This document shows positions 34,984-44,468 of a stretch of DNA of 64,000 bases, piece after piece. Numbering within the stretch: position 1 is the stretch's first letter; every line of letters starts with the position of its first letter. The translations under genes and the position numbers were made by a program. Source of the stretch: Caballeronia temeraria (GTDB taxonomy: Bacteria; Pseudomonadota; Gammaproteobacteria; Burkholderiales; Burkholderiaceae); the NCBI RefSeq assembly GCF_001544795.2, contig NZ_FCOI02000002.1, forward strand, positions 124,001 through 188,000. Direction: 5' to 3'. The notes under the pieces were generated by a model, which did not search any database, had not been told where the DNA came from, and was given only the letters and a program-made list of their open reading frames with translations.

Positions 34984-35571
34984 ATGTCAGTCGAACGTAT
35001 CCAACAGCACTTCCGCGACAGCGCGGCACTCCAACTCGAAGCACTCGACGCGCTGACGGTTCCGATCGCGGCCGCCGTCGATACGCTCTTCGGCGCGCTC
35101 GCCAACGGCAACAAGATTCTCGTGTGCGGCAACGGCGGCTCGGCGGCCGACGCGCAACGCTTCGCCGCGCTCCTGATCGGCCGCTTCGAGCGCGAGCGTC
35201 CGGGATTGCCGGCCATCGCGCTCACGACCGATACGTCGATACTCACGGCAATCGGCAACGACTATGCGTTCGAGCAGATCTTCTCGAACCAGGTGCGCGC
35301 GCTCGGCCAGTCGGGCGATGTGCTGCTCGCGATCAGTACATCGGGCAACTCGGTGAACGTGCTCGCGGCGATTCAGGAAGCGCACGAGCGCGAGATGATC
35401 GTGATCGCGCTGTCGGGCAAGGGCGGCGGCGCGATGTCCGACGTGCTCGCCGAAACCGATATTCACATCAGCGTGCCGTCCGATCGAACGGCGCGCATTC
35501 AGGAAGTCCATCTGCTGACCATTCATTGTCTGTGCGACGGCATCGATGCGATGCTGCTCGGCGACGACTGA
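34984..35571 (+). CDS. diaA: DiaA-like SIS-domain protein (phosphoheptose isomerase family)
   Basis: A 195-residue SIS-domain protein. [20 protein letters not shown] and [16 protein letters not shown] match the DiaA/GmhA group. Its place between yraN and the BON lipoprotein gene copies the E. coli yraN-diaA-dolP order, which favours DiaA, the DnaA-binding regulator of initiation, over GmhA. Start ATG 34984. GmhA cannot be excluded from sequence alone. Confidence 0.85.
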   Translation: MSVERIQQHFRDSAALQLEALDALTVPIAAAVDTLFGALANGNKILVCGNGGSAADAQRFAALLIGRFERERPGLPAIALTTDTSILTAIGNDYAFEQIFSNQVRALGQSGDVLLAISTSGNSVNVLAAIQEAHEREMIVIALSGKGGGAMSDVLAETDIHISVPSDRTARIQEVHLLTIHCLCDGIDAMLLGDD

Positions 35572-35594
35572 AACTGAAAGGGGGAACGGAGTTG

Positions 35595-36392
35595 ATGAAG
35601 AAGACACGCGTCAAGGCGACGCTGGCCCAAGCCACGCTCGTGGTGAGCATGTTGTCGGGAGTCGCATTGACGTTGCAGGGCTGCGCGCTCGCAGTCGTCG
35701 GCGCGGCGGCTGGCGGCACGTTGATTGCCACGGATCGCCGCACGCTCGGTGCGCAGACCGAAGACCGCGAGATTCAGGTGAAGGCGCTGTCGCGGATCAA
35801 CGAGAACGTGCCCGATACGGCGCATGTCAACGTGACGGTGTTCAACCGGCGCGTGCTGCTGACGGGTGAAGTACCCGACGATGCATCAAAGGCGAAGGCC
35901 GAAGCGGTCGTGCGCGACATCAACAATGTCGGCAGCATCGTCAACGAACTGTCGGTTCAGGGCGCGAGCTCGATTTCGTCGCGCGCCAACGACTCGTATC
36001 TCGAAGGCCGCGTGAAGACTGCGATGGTCGGCGAGAAGGATCTGCGCGCGAACTTCTACAAGGTGGTGTGCGAGCGCAGCGTCATCTATCTGATGGGTCT
36101 CGTCACGCCGGACGAAGGCGCGCACGGCGCCGACGTGGCCGCGCGCGTGCCGGGCGTCGAACAGGTCGTGAAGGTGTTCCAGTACATCAAGCCCGAGGAA
36201 GCGCAGGCGCTGGAAGCGGCGGCTGCCTCCGGCGCGAGCGCGGCGAGTGCGCCGGCGCCGGCAGAAGCGACGGTCGGCACGATCCCGGATTCGGGCGTGA
36301 CGTCGCGTCCGCTGGATACGCAGTCGCCTGCGCCCGTGAAGAATTCGGATGTTCATCCGGGCAGTGCCAAACCGGCTTCGACGGTCAAATGA
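35595..36392 (+). CDS. dolP: BON-domain outer-membrane lipoprotein (DolP/YraP-like)
   Basis: A 265-residue lipoprotein. Signal peptide with lipobox LQGC near residue 30, then two BON domains (about 56-125 with VFNRRVLLTGEVPDD, and 130-205 with VCERSVIYLMGLVTPDE). The tail of about 55 residues, rich in Ala/Pro/Ser, is longer than in E. coli DolP. It supports outer-membrane integrity in relatives. The ATG at 35595 follows GGGGGA. The stop overlaps the cytochrome c start (ATGA). Confidence 0.9.
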   Translation: MKKTRVKATLAQATLVVSMLSGVALTLQGCALAVVGAAAGGTLIATDRRTLGAQTEDREIQVKALSRINENVPDTAHVNVTVFNRRVLLTGEVPDDASKAKAEAVVRDINNVGSIVNELSVQGASSISSRANDSYLEGRVKTAMVGEKDLRANFYKVVCERSVIYLMGLVTPDEGAHGADVAARVPGVEQVVKVFQYIKPEEAQALEAAAASGASAASAPAPAEATVGTIPDSGVTSRPLDTQSPAPVKNSDVHPGSAKPASTVK

Positions 36393-36751
36393 GCATGGTG
36401 CGTTCGATTGTCGGCGCGGTGATCATCGCCGCGTCTTTGGGTGTGGCTGCGGCGGAGCAGCCGGGGGCATCGGGTTCATCCGCTTCATCCGCGAATGCGA
36501 TGGCGATCGCGCGCGGCAATGCATGCATGGGCTGTCACGCGGTGGATCGCAAGCTCGTGGGGCCATCTTTTCAGCAGATCGCCGAGAAATACAAGGGCGA
36601 TGCGCAGGCGAACGCAAAGCTCGCGACGAAGGTGAAGAACGGCGGCGCGGGCTTGTGGGGCTCAATTCCGATGCCGTCGCACCCGAAGATGAACGATGCG
36701 GATATCAAGGCCGTCGTGTCGTGGATTCTGGCGGGGGCGCCGCAGAAGTGA
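36389..36751 (+). CDS. Small class I c-type cytochrome
   Basis: A 120-residue periplasmic cytochrome. Signal peptide (about residues 1-22, ending VAAAEQ), heme-binding CMGCH near residue 48 and an axial methionine in SIPMPSHPKMND. Resembles cytochrome c551/c8-type electron carriers. Translation is coupled to dolP through the ATGA overlap at 36389, an unusual partner for an outer-membrane lipoprotein. The redox partner is unknown. Confidence 0.9.
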   Translation: MSMVRSIVGAVIIAASLGVAAAEQPGASGSSASSANAMAIARGNACMGCHAVDRKLVGPSFQQIAEKYKGDAQANAKLATKVKNGGAGLWGSIPMPSHPKMNDADIKAVVSWILAGAPQK

Positions 36752-36818
36752 GTGTTGACCGAAGTCGTCTGAGGGCTTGCCTGATGGCGAAATTGCTGTG
36801 GTAGAATTTTGTTTCGTT

Positions 36819-36894
<76 letters not shown>

Positions 36895-36901
36895 CGAATT
36901 C

Positions 36902-36932
36902 AAAGGGCCTGGCCAAACGCCAGGCCCTTTTT
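36902..36932 (+). terminator. Terminator after tRNA-Ala
   Basis: AAAGGGCCTGGC (36902-36913) pairs perfectly with GCCAGGCCCTTT (36919-36930) over CAAAC, followed by T residues, eight bases after the tRNA CCA end. Confidence 0.93.
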
Positions 36933-37011
36933 CATTTCCCCTTCCGCCGCCTCCCCACGACCCCGCGCTAAACTAACCATCACATCGAACGAGACCGAGA
37001 AAGCGACCGAT

Positions 37012-37419
37012 ATGCCGTTCAAGATCCGCGAAATCGATCATGTCGTGATCCGCTGCGCCGATCTCGACAACATGGTGAATTTCTATCGCACCGTGCTCGC
37101 TTGTCCGGTCGAAAAAGAACAGCGCGACCTCGGCCTCGTGCAGATGCGCGCGGGCCGTTCGCTGATCGATCTGCTGGCCATCGGCGCGAAGATCGATCGG
37201 CCGGAAAGCGGTCAGCCCGGCGCGGGACGCAACATGGATCACCTGTGCGTGCGCGTCGAGCCGTTCGATGCCGGTGCCCTACGCGCGCATCTTGAACATC
37301 ATGGCGCGCGCATCGGCGACGAGGCGCGTCGATATGGCGCCGAAGGTTTCGGACCGTCGCTCTATTTCTTCGATCCGGAAGGCAACATGATCGAGCTCAA
37401 AGGGCCGCCCGACGCCTAA
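37012..37419 (+). CDS. VOC family (glyoxalase/bleomycin-resistance fold) protein
   Basis: A 135-residue vicinal-oxygen-chelate protein. IDHVVIRCADLDNMVNFYRTVL supplies the first metal ligand, HLCVRVEPFD the next strand, and SLYFFDPEGNMIELKG the terminal glutamate ligand. Enzymes of this size are lactoylglutathione-lyase-like or dioxygenases; the substrate is not predictable. The ATG at 37012 is the natural domain start. It converges on yaeQ with a 3-bp gap. Confidence 0.88.
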   Translation: MPFKIREIDHVVIRCADLDNMVNFYRTVLACPVEKEQRDLGLVQMRAGRSLIDLLAIGAKIDRPESGQPGAGRNMDHLCVRVEPFDAGALRAHLEHHGARIGDEARRYGAEGFGPSLYFFDPEGNMIELKGPPDA

Positions 37420-37422
37420 GCT

Positions 37423-37974
37423 TCACGCCGCGTCGGCCTTCAGCACGTTCCAGCGAATCGCGACAGCGTCGGCCGTCTCGCTTCCCAGCGATACATCGCC
37501 GTCCTGCACCATCATTTGCAGACGCATCGTCCGTTCGGCCAGCTTGCCGAGCGCTTCGGCGACGCCATCCGCGAGCGACCAGACCGTCACGTTCTGCAAC
37601 CGCTCGACCTTGCTCTTCACGCCGTTCCACCAGATGTCCGCAGTCCTGCCCGCATACGCGATCACGATCACATGATCCGAGCGGCCGCTCGCCTTCGAAA
37701 TGCGCCGCTCGTCCGGCTGGCCGACCTCGATCCACGTCTCGATCTGCCCGGTGAGATCCTTTTGCCAGAGATCGGGCTCGTCGGTATCGGAGAGGCCCTT
37801 GCAGAACTCGAGACGCTCATCGGCGAACATGCCGAACGCGGCGACGCGCACCATCATCCGTTCGTCGGTCTCCGACGGATGGCGCGCAATGGTCAGGGAA
37901 TGATCGCCGTAGTAATGGCGATCCATGTCGGCAATTTGCAGGTCTGCCTTGTAGATCGTGGACTTGAGAGCCAT
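37423..37974 (-). CDS. yaeQ: YaeQ family protein
   Basis: A 183-residue protein of the YaeQ family, which has a nuclease-like PD-(D/E)XK-type fold. Family stretches are MALKSTIYKADLQIADMDRHYY, DLTGQIETWIEVGQPDERR and the mid-domain VIVIAYAGRTADIWWNGV. The E. coli homologue was once linked to RfaH suppression, but the role is unsettled. Single gene. Confidence 0.93.
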   Translation of the reverse strand: MALKSTIYKADLQIADMDRHYYGDHSLTIARHPSETDERMMVRVAAFGMFADERLEFCKGLSDTDEPDLWQKDLTGQIETWIEVGQPDERRISKASGRSDHVIVIAYAGRTADIWWNGVKSKVERLQNVTVWSLADGVAEALGKLAERTMRLQMMVQDGDVSLGSETADAVAIRWNVLKADAA

Positions 37975-38220
37975 TCAGAATGGGACGCCGGTTCTCCGGC
38001 GGCCGAAAAGGATTGTCGAAATGGCGCGATCGATCGCGCACTAAACCGACATTGTGCGGTGTTTCGATGGAAATGTGAAAGACCAAAAGGCACGCGCGAT
38101 CACATCACATGTGGCCGCGGTGGAATGGACCAATGAATATATTCCGTAGATAAATCCTCGATCCGGCCCGATTCAAAAATCGCGCCGGATTGTCGATTTA
38201 GCCGGTAGTGCAGAAACGCC

Positions 38221-38565
38221 TTATTGATCGATGAATCGATCCGCAGTCCACATGCCTTGCGTATCGCTATTCAAGGCGTTGACGAATTCCACATCATGCC
38301 CGACGACGCGAATCACACGAAAATGCGATTCGACCGGCGTCGAAATACATTCGAATCCCTCGAAAAACTGCTGCATCTTCTGATGCTCGCCGGCTTTCGC
38401 GTGCTGGTCGGCCGAATCGAACTTGTCCTTGGACAAGCAGCCATACGAATTGGGCCTGAAAGTGAACGTCTGCTGAGGCTGAATAACGCTGTCCTGGGCT
38501 TGCGCTGCTGAAACCACTGCGAACAAACCCATCATCGCGAAGAGAGCACCGGCGCGTTGCTTCAT
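38221..38565 (-). CDS. Small periplasmic protein of unknown function
   Basis: A 114-residue exported protein. A clear signal peptide (MKQRAGALFAMMGLFAVVSA, cleavage after AQA) precedes a mature domain of about 90 residues with two cysteines (SYGCLSKD and FECIST) that could form a disulfide. The ATG at 38565 has a strong GGAGG eight bases upstream, confirming a real gene. Lower GC than neighbours. No family recognised. Confidence 0.7.
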   Translation of the reverse strand: MKQRAGALFAMMGLFAVVSAAQAQDSVIQPQQTFTFRPNSYGCLSKDKFDSADQHAKAGEHQKMQQFFEGFECISTPVESHFRVIRVVGHDVEFVNALNSDTQGMWTADRFIDQ

Positions 38566-38967
38566 GTAATAGCCTCCAAACGAAACCGTTTCGAAATTAG
38601 CTATGTATTTAAAAGCGGATGACCGCAAAACTCATGCTAGTTGAGTGAAGCAAGTTTGCAAGCATATGTTGTGTGCGGCTGCAACAAGTCAGAATGTCGC
38701 AGGGGTTTTAAATGAATCGCGGAGTGCGCGGATTAACTAAAAATCTCCAAATGACGCGTCAAGATAAATGAAAGCTCGCGCTTTCAGCGACGAAGCCGCG
38801 ACAATTTGCCTCTGCTCGACGTTTGGTGCGCCGCATTAGGCGAGCGCGAGGCGAAGCCAACAAACCTGCGACAGGGCGCGTCGCCGCGCGTCAAGCTGGC
38901 TGAACGGCCTATTGCAAGCGCCGGGCGTTCATGGATAAATCGACCCATCGAACCAAGGAGACCCAGC
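38566..38967. other. AT-richer intergenic region
   Basis: About 400 bp between divergent genes, with an AT-rich 180-bp core (38580-38770). No RNA, repeat or convincing promoter pair seen; the ribosome binding site AAGGAG of the LysE gene lies at its right end. Confidence 0.4.
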
Positions 38968-39594
38968 ATGACCCTCGCTCAATGGCTGCCGTTCGCGATT
39001 GCGTCGGCGATTCTCGTCGCGATTCCCGGCCCGACCGTGCTGCTCGTCGTGTCCTACGCGCTCGGCCACGGCCGCAAGTACGCGTTTGCGACAACCATCG
39101 GCGTTGCGCTCGGCGACCTCACCGCAATGACCGCGTCGATGCTCGGACTCGGCGTGCTGCTGGCGGCATCGGCTGAATTGTTCATGGTGGTGAAGTGGAT
39201 CGGCGCGGCGTATCTCGTGTACCTCGGCATCAAGCTGTGGCGCGCGCCCGTCGTCGATACGGACGCCGTGCAACCGACCGGCGAACTGCGCACGAGCCGC
39301 ATCATGGCGCACGCCTACGCCGTCACGACGCTGAACCCGAAAAGCATCATTTTCTTCGTCGCGTTCGTTCCGCAATTCGTCGATCCGCACGCGGCAAGCG
39401 TGTCGCAAATCGCGATTCTCGAAGCCACTTTCGTCGGACTGGCGGCCGCCAACGCGTTTGCGTACGCGCTGCTCGCGTCCGGCGCGCGCAAGGCAATTCG
39501 CAAGCCGTCCGTTCAACGCGCGGTGAATCGCACGGGCGGCGCGCTGCTCATGAGCGCGGGCATCTTCGCGGCGGCGTGGAAGAAGGCGGCATGA
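38968..39594 (+). CDS. LysE family amino acid exporter
   Basis: A 208-residue inner-membrane exporter of the LysE/RhtB group with about six helices. The N-terminal AIPGPTVLLVVSYALGHGRK is the family signature and TTLNPKSIIFFVAFVPQFVD the second conserved block. The ATG at 38968 follows AAGGAG. The substrate (threonine, homoserine, lysine or other) is not decidable. It is coupled to the next gene by an ATGA overlap. Confidence 0.92.
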   Translation: MTLAQWLPFAIASAILVAIPGPTVLLVVSYALGHGRKYAFATTIGVALGDLTAMTASMLGLGVLLAASAELFMVVKWIGAAYLVYLGIKLWRAPVVDTDAVQPTGELRTSRIMAHAYAVTTLNPKSIIFFVAFVPQFVDPHAASVSQIAILEATFVGLAAANAFAYALLASGARKAIRKPSVQRAVNRTGGALLMSAGIFAAAWKKAA

Positions 39595-40061
39595 GTCAGC
39601 ACGACGACTGGACCGCGAGCGCGCGCCGCGTGTATTTCTGCCTGCTCGACGACTGGAACCGGCAGGACGCGCCCGCCTTGGCGGCGCGCTTCGCGGAGCG
39701 CGGCAGCCTGGTCGGTTTCGATGGCAGCGCGATCGATGGGCGCGCCTGCATCGAGGCGCATCTTCAGCCGATCTTCGCGCAGCATCCGACGCCACGTTTC
39801 GTCGGGAAGGTGCGCGAGGTGAGGCGCATGGCAAACGGGCAGACGCTGCTGCTGCGAGCCGTCGTGGGCATGTGGCCGCGCGGCGCGACGGAACTTGAGC
39901 CCAGTCTGAACGCCATTCAGACGATGGTGCTGTCGCTCTGCGACGGCGTGTATCGGATCGAGATGTTCCAGAACACGCCCGCCGCGTTTCACGGTCGTCC
40001 CGAGGAAAGCGAGAAGCTCACCGCCGAGTTGCGCGAGCTTGGCAAACCGGCGGGCGCGTAG
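39591..40061 (+). CDS. SnoaL/NTF2-like domain protein
   Basis: A 156-residue protein with an NTF2-like cone fold: WNRQDAPALAARFAERG, VGFDGSAIDGRACIEAHLQPIF and a C-terminal strand pattern ending MFQNTPAAFHGRPE. It belongs to the SgcJ/EcaC-like group of small enzymes or binding proteins of unknown role. Its ATG lies in the stop of the LysE gene (ATGA at 39591), so the pair is co-translated. Confidence 0.8.
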   Translation: MSQHDDWTASARRVYFCLLDDWNRQDAPALAARFAERGSLVGFDGSAIDGRACIEAHLQPIFAQHPTPRFVGKVREVRRMANGQTLLLRAVVGMWPRGATELEPSLNAIQTMVLSLCDGVYRIEMFQNTPAAFHGRPEESEKLTAELRELGKPAGA

Positions 40062-40073
40062 GTTCGTTCGTGT

Positions 40074-41462
40074 TCACTTGCCGATGCAAAACCGGCTGAA
40101 GATCACGCCCAGCAGGTCATCGGACGTGAATTCGCCCGTGATCGCGTTGAGATTGTCCTGCGCGAGCCGCAGTTCTTCCGCGAAAAGATCGAGCACTTGC
40201 GAGTGTTGATCGGCATGTTGAGCGGCGAGCGCGAGATGATCGCGCGCCTCGCGCAGCGCGATCAGATGACGTTCACGCGCGAGATACACGCTCTCCGCGC
40301 CGGCTTGCCAGCCGGCGATCTTCAGCAGTTCATCGCGCAGCAACGCGATGCCATCGCCGGTTTTCGCGGAAAGATTCACTTCGCGCGCGCGGCCTTCGGC
40401 GTCGCACGCGGCGGCTGGCGTCCCCGCCAGATCCGTCTTGTTCATCACCCGCACGACAGGCACGCCGGCCGGAAAGCGCGCCGCGATCGCCTGATCTTCA
40501 GGCGTGACGCCCTCGCGTGCATCGAGCAGATGCAGGACGACATCGGCGCGCTCGATCTCGCCCCATGTACGCTCGATGCCGATGCGCTCCACTTCGTCCT
40601 GCGTCTCGCGCAGCCCGGCCGTATCGATGATATGTAGCGGAATGCCTTCGACCTGGATCGTCTGCGCGACCTTGTCGCGAGTCGTTCCGGCGATTGGCGT
40701 GACGATCGCGAGTTCCGCGCCCGCGAGCGCATTCAACAGCGATGACTTGCCGACGTTCGGCTGACCCGCAAGCACCACCGACAAGCCCTCGCGCAACAGC
40801 GCGCCTTGACGCGCGTCCGCGAGCACCGTGTCCAGCCGCTCGCGGATGCGTGCGAGTTTGCCGCGCGCATCGGCTGCTTCGAGAAAGTCGATTTCTTCCT
40901 CGGGAAAATCCAGCGTCGCCTCGACGAGCATGCGCAACGTGATCACGTCCTCCACCAACGCGTGAATTTCGCGGGAGAACGCGCCTTCCAGCGAACGTCC
41001 GGCCGAACGCGCGGCGGCTTCCGTGCTCGCTTCGATCAGATCGGCGACGGCTTCCGCCTGCGCGAGATCGAGCTTGTCGTTGAGAAACGCGCGGCGCGTG
41101 AATTCGCCCGGCTCGGCGAGCCGCAGCCCGAAATCGCGACCGGCTTCGATCGCGCGCTGCAGGACGAGCTGCAGCACGATCGGACCGCCGTGCCCCTGCA
41201 ACTCCAGCACGTGTTCGCCGGTGTAGGAGTTCGGCGCGGGGAAATACAGCCCGATGCCGCGGTCGAGCGCTTCGCCGTTGCCGTCGATGAACGGCACGTA
41301 GCTGGCGTGACGCGGCGCGAGCGCCTGTCCGCACAGCGCGTGCATCGCCTTGTGCGCGGCGGCTTCACCCGCACGACCGAACGACAGACGCACGACGCCG
41401 ATTCCGCCGCGCCCGGGCGCGGTGGCGATTGCGACGATCGGATCGGTGTCGTTGGTCAGCAT
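40074..41462 (-). CDS. mnmE: tRNA modification GTPase MnmE
   Basis: A 462-residue GTPase that with MnmG installs the 5-carboxymethylaminomethyl group on wobble U34. The N-terminal folate-binding domain begins [20 protein letters not shown]. The inserted G domain has GQPNVGKSS (G1), AGTTRD (G2), DTAGLRE (G3) and NKTD (G4). The C-terminus ends FCIGK, the catalytic C-x-G-K. The ATG at 41462 is preferred over a start at 41501. The gene lies beyond yidC in the origin cluster, but an HTH gene is interposed. Confidence 0.97.
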   Translation of the reverse strand: MLTNDTDPIVAIATAPGRGGIGVVRLSFGRAGEAAAHKAMHALCGQALAPRHASYVPFIDGNGEALDRGIGLYFPAPNSYTGEHVLELQGHGGPIVLQLVLQRAIEAGRDFGLRLAEPGEFTRRAFLNDKLDLAQAEAVADLIEASTEAAARSAGRSLEGAFSREIHALVEDVITLRMLVEATLDFPEEEIDFLEAADARGKLARIRERLDTVLADARQGALLREGLSVVLAGQPNVGKSSLLNALAGAELAIVTPIAGTTRDKVAQTIQVEGIPLHIIDTAGLRETQDEVERIGIERTWGEIERADVVLHLLDAREGVTPEDQAIAARFPAGVPVVRVMNKTDLAGTPAAACDAEGRAREVNLSAKTGDGIALLRDELLKIAGWQAGAESVYLARERHLIALREARDHLALAAQHADQHSQVLDLFAEELRLAQDNLNAITGEFTSDDLLGVIFSRFCIGK

Positions 41463-41774
41463 GTCTGTCGGGCGATGGGGTGGGTTTCGGAGTGCGGGCA
41501 TTGTATCGCGGCGTCTGAATCGGGCCGTTCAGCATCAACTGCAAAAGACCGCTCGCGTTATCTTTTTTGAGATAGAAAAATACATCACGACGAACTTCGA
41601 AAGTTTCCGGAATCGCGATGCTCGGAGCCCTCTATGGCGGGTGCAATGGCTAAAATACGTTGCCTTTAAGCAATCAAATTGGTCACTTAATCAAGATAAA
41701 GGTGCGCTGCAGTGCGCCAAATATAACTCAAATGGTTGACTGCGAAGCAGCGATTGCCTCGCACAATCCCGCCC
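41463..41774. other. AT-rich divergent region between mnmE and the HTH gene
   Basis: About 310 bp, AT-rich from 41550 to 41740, with no gene. GGTGCGC and GTGCGCC flank TGCA at 41701-41718 as an imperfect palindrome, a candidate operator for the HTH protein encoded downstream. No DnaA box (TTATNCACA) is visible here. Confidence 0.4.
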
Positions 41775-42191
41775 ATGCCTACACCACAAGAAAAGGCCGA
41801 TTTCTCCGAGCGGCTCAAATTCTCGATGACCCGCGCGCCTGAAAAGATGCGCGGAGCGACTGATCTCGCATTGCACTTCAACCTGCGCTACCAAGGGGAG
41901 TCTGTTTCACCGCAGACGGCGCACAAGTGGCTTACCGCGCGATCAATTCCCACCGTCGACAAGCTGAAGACCCTTGCCGACTGGTTCAAGGTCGATCAGC
42001 ACTGGCTGCACTACGGGCCGCCGCCGAGCGGCAATCCGCAGGTGACGCCGAAGCCGCTCGCACGCGACGAGCAATATCCCGCGTCCGAGGAGACGCTCGA
42101 ACTGGCGACGAAAATCGAAGCGCTGTCGCCGCATCATCGGTATTTGCTCGAGGAACTGGTCGAGCAGTTCTATGGGTCGATGAAGCGGTGA
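41775..42191 (+). CDS. HTH transcriptional regulator-like protein
   Basis: A 138-residue protein with an N-terminal helix-turn-helix-like region (LALHFNLRYQGESVSPQTAH then KWLTARSIPTVDKLKTLADWF, about residues 34-74) resembling phage-repressor-type domains, and a C-terminal helical part. The ATG at 41775 is taken; a TTG at 41736 is possible. No ribosome binding site is clear. It lies between yidC and mnmE, and palindromes lie on both sides, suggesting autoregulation. Confidence 0.72.
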   Translation: MPTPQEKADFSERLKFSMTRAPEKMRGATDLALHFNLRYQGESVSPQTAHKWLTARSIPTVDKLKTLADWFKVDQHWLHYGPPPSGNPQVTPKPLARDEQYPASEETLELATKIEALSPHHRYLLEELVEQFYGSMKR

Positions 42192-42197
42192 TCGTCG

Positions 42198-42212
42198 CAA
42201 ATCGTCGATTTG
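42198..42212. repeat. 15-bp perfect palindrome after the HTH gene
   Basis: CAAATCG and CGATTTG flank a central T, six bases after the HTH gene's stop codon. There is no T run, so it is not a typical terminator; it may be a protein-binding site. Confidence 0.4.
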
Positions 42213-42374
42213 AGCAAATGTTGCAATCCGCCTGGATAGAAATATCCGGGTTCGTTGATGGGCGCGTCACCATGATTGGCGGGCCGTCGTGCGAAGCGGC
42301 CCCCGATTTTTCAGATGCGTTGGAAAACGGACTCGATCGCTGACGCTCGTTCCGAAGCGCAGCCCTCAAAACAA

Positions 42375-42400
42375 AAACGCCCGGCCAAAGCCGGGCGTTT
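42375..42400 (-). terminator. Terminator of the yidC transcript
   Basis: AAACGCCCGGC (42375-42385) pairs perfectly with GCCGGGCGTTT (42390-42400). Read leftward it ends in a TTTTTGTTTT tract, so it terminates the rpmH-rnpA-yidD-yidC operon before the convergent HTH gene. Confidence 0.92.
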
Positions 42401-42424
42401 CCATATCCAAACCAGCAGCAGCGC

Positions 42425-44095
42425 TTACGCCGGCTTCTTCTTGCTCTTTCCCATCATGCGCGTGATGTAGTACTGCTGCGCGATCGACAGTACGTTGTTC
42501 ACCACGTAGTACAGCACGAGACCAGCCGGGAAGAAGAAGAACATGACCGAGAACGCGATCGGCATGAACATCATCATCTTCGCCTGGACGGGGTCCGGCG
42601 GCGTCGGGTTGAGCTTGGTCTGCACGAACATCGAGACGGCCATTAGCACCGGCAGGATGAAGTACGGATCTTGTTGCGACAGATCGTGGATCCAGAGAAT
42701 CCACGGCGCGCCGCGCATTTCCACCGACGACAGCAGCACCCAATACAGCGAGATAAACACCGGAATCTGCACCACGACCGGCAGACAGCCGCCGAACGGA
42801 TTCACTTTCTCCGTCTTGTACAGCGACATGAGCTCGGCGTTCATCTTCTGCGGATCGCTCTTGAAGCGCTCGCGGATCTGCTGCATGCGCGGCGTGATTT
42901 CCTTCATGCGCGCCATCGACTTGTAGCTCGCCGCCGACAGCGGGAAGAACACCGCCTTGATGAGCAGCGTGAGCAGCACGATCGCCCAGCCCCAGTTGCC
43001 GACGAACCCGTGGATCTTCTCCAGCAGCCAGAAGAGCGGCTTGGCGATGATCGTCACCATGCCGTAGTCCTTCACCAGCTCCAGACCCGGCGCGATGCCT
43101 TCGAGCATGCGCTCTTCTTCCGGGCCGGCGAAAAGACGCGCATCGACGTTCACGGTCTGTCCCGGCGCGATCGTCTGCGCGGGCAGCGTCATGCCGACGC
43201 GATACAGATCCGGATCGATCTTCTGCACGTAGATGTCGCGCTTCACGCCCTGCTGCGGAATCCACGCGGACGCGAAGTAGTGCTGCACCATCGCGACCCA
43301 GCCGTTATCCGACGACGGCTCGAACGTTGCCTTGTTCTTGTCGATGTCGGAGAAATCGATCTTCTGGAAGTGCTTCTGCTCCGTGTAGACCGCCGGCCCG
43401 ATGAACGTGTGCGAGAAACGCGGCGTCTCGACCGGCGTGTTGTCGCGCACGAGCTCCATGTAGAGCTTCGGCGTGACCGGCGCGGTGCCGACGTTCTCGA
43501 TCTTCGTATCGACGTTGATCACATAGCTGCCGCGCGTGAACGTGTAGGTCTTGATGACCTTCACGCCACCCTTCACCGGCGATTCGAACGCGATCTTCAG
43601 CGTCTTTTCATCGCCCGTCAGCGACGTCTGGCCGGGAACCGGCGTGAAGATGTCGTTGTGGTTCGGGAAGTCGCCGCCGAGCAGGCCCGTGCGCGCGAGA
43701 TACGTGTGATTCGCGGTGTGATCGAACAGCGTGATGTAGAGGTTCGGCTGCTTGCCGTCGCCTTCCTTCATCAGCGCGAGCTTCGAAAGCGTGCCGCCGC
43801 GCGTGTCGATTTCACCGGAGTACACGTCCGTCGTGAACTTGACGAGCTGCGATTGCGTCGTGGCGGGCGGCGTCGTCGTGCCGGGTGCGGCCGTGCCGGC
43901 CGGTGCGTTCGGCAGTTCGGACGGCTGTGCGCCGGATGCGGCCGAGCCCGGTGCCGGGTTGCTGGCGGTCTTCGCCGGTTGCGTCGCGCTCGGGAAGAAC
44001 ATCGACGGGCGCCCGTGGTCGCGCTGCCAGTTGTCGAACAGCAGGACAACTGACACGAAGAAGATGACCCATAGGACGGTGCGTTTGATATCCAT
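42425..44095 (-). CDS. yidC: Membrane protein insertase YidC
   Basis: A 556-residue inner-membrane insertase. One N-terminal helix (about residues 5-20) is followed by a large periplasmic β-domain (about 60-345) and the conserved Oxa1 core of five helices (about 355-545) with [18 protein letters not shown] and [20 protein letters not shown]. The basic tail ends KSKKKPA. It starts eight bases after yidD, and both belong to the rpmH operon. Confidence 0.98.
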   Translation of the reverse strand: MDIKRTVLWVIFFVSVVLLFDNWQRDHGRPSMFFPSATQPAKTASNPAPGSAASGAQPSELPNAPAGTAAPGTTTPPATTQSQLVKFTTDVYSGEIDTRGGTLSKLALMKEGDGKQPNLYITLFDHTANHTYLARTGLLGGDFPNHNDIFTPVPGQTSLTGDEKTLKIAFESPVKGGVKVIKTYTFTRGSYVINVDTKIENVGTAPVTPKLYMELVRDNTPVETPRFSHTFIGPAVYTEQKHFQKIDFSDIDKNKATFEPSSDNGWVAMVQHYFASAWIPQQGVKRDIYVQKIDPDLYRVGMTLPAQTIAPGQTVNVDARLFAGPEEERMLEGIAPGLELVKDYGMVTIIAKPLFWLLEKIHGFVGNWGWAIVLLTLLIKAVFFPLSAASYKSMARMKEITPRMQQIRERFKSDPQKMNAELMSLYKTEKVNPFGGCLPVVVQIPVFISLYWVLLSSVEMRGAPWILWIHDLSQQDPYFILPVLMAVSMFVQTKLNPTPPDPVQAKMMMFMPIAFSVMFFFFPAGLVLYYVVNNVLSIAQQYYITRMMGKSKKKPA

Positions 44096-44103
44096 GCGTT
44101 GTC

Positions 44104-44409
44104 TCAGTGTCGATCGGAAAGCGCTTCAGCGCCGTTTAGTGTTGAAAGCGTGTCTTGCCCGGGGCTTGTAGCGTCCGCGCTCGATTCTTGTGCGTTGGGA
44201 GGCGGCACGAGGTCGACGCCGCCGGCCGAAAAAGGATGGCAGCGGCACAGCCGCTTCACGGCCAGATACGAGCCGTGCGCGGCGCCATGATACTGGATTG
44301 CTTCGCGCGCGTAGTCGGAACAGGAAGGATAAAAGCGGCAGCGATTGCCGAGCAGAGGGCTCACAGCAAGCTTGTAGAAACGCAACAACGCGATGAGTGC
44401 CGTTTGCAT
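44104..44409 (-). CDS. yidD: Membrane protein insertion efficiency factor YidD
   Basis: A 101-residue membrane-associated protein that assists YidC. The family core [20 protein letters not shown] then [20 protein letters not shown] is intact, with the conserved cysteines and [15 protein letters not shown]-terminal extension after GVDLVPPP is poorly conserved. The ATG at 44409 ([13 protein letters not shown]) starts the family domain. 59 bp after rnpA. Confidence 0.95.
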   Translation of the reverse strand: MQTALIALLRFYKLAVSPLLGNRCRFYPSCSDYAREAIQYHGAAHGSYLAVKRLCRCHPFSAGGVDLVPPPNAQESSADATSPGQDTLSTLNGAEALSDRH

Positions 44410-44468
44410 AAGCTTCGCGCCGCGCGCCGGATTCGCCGTGGAAGGCAAAGTCTGGCGCGATCCGCGCT

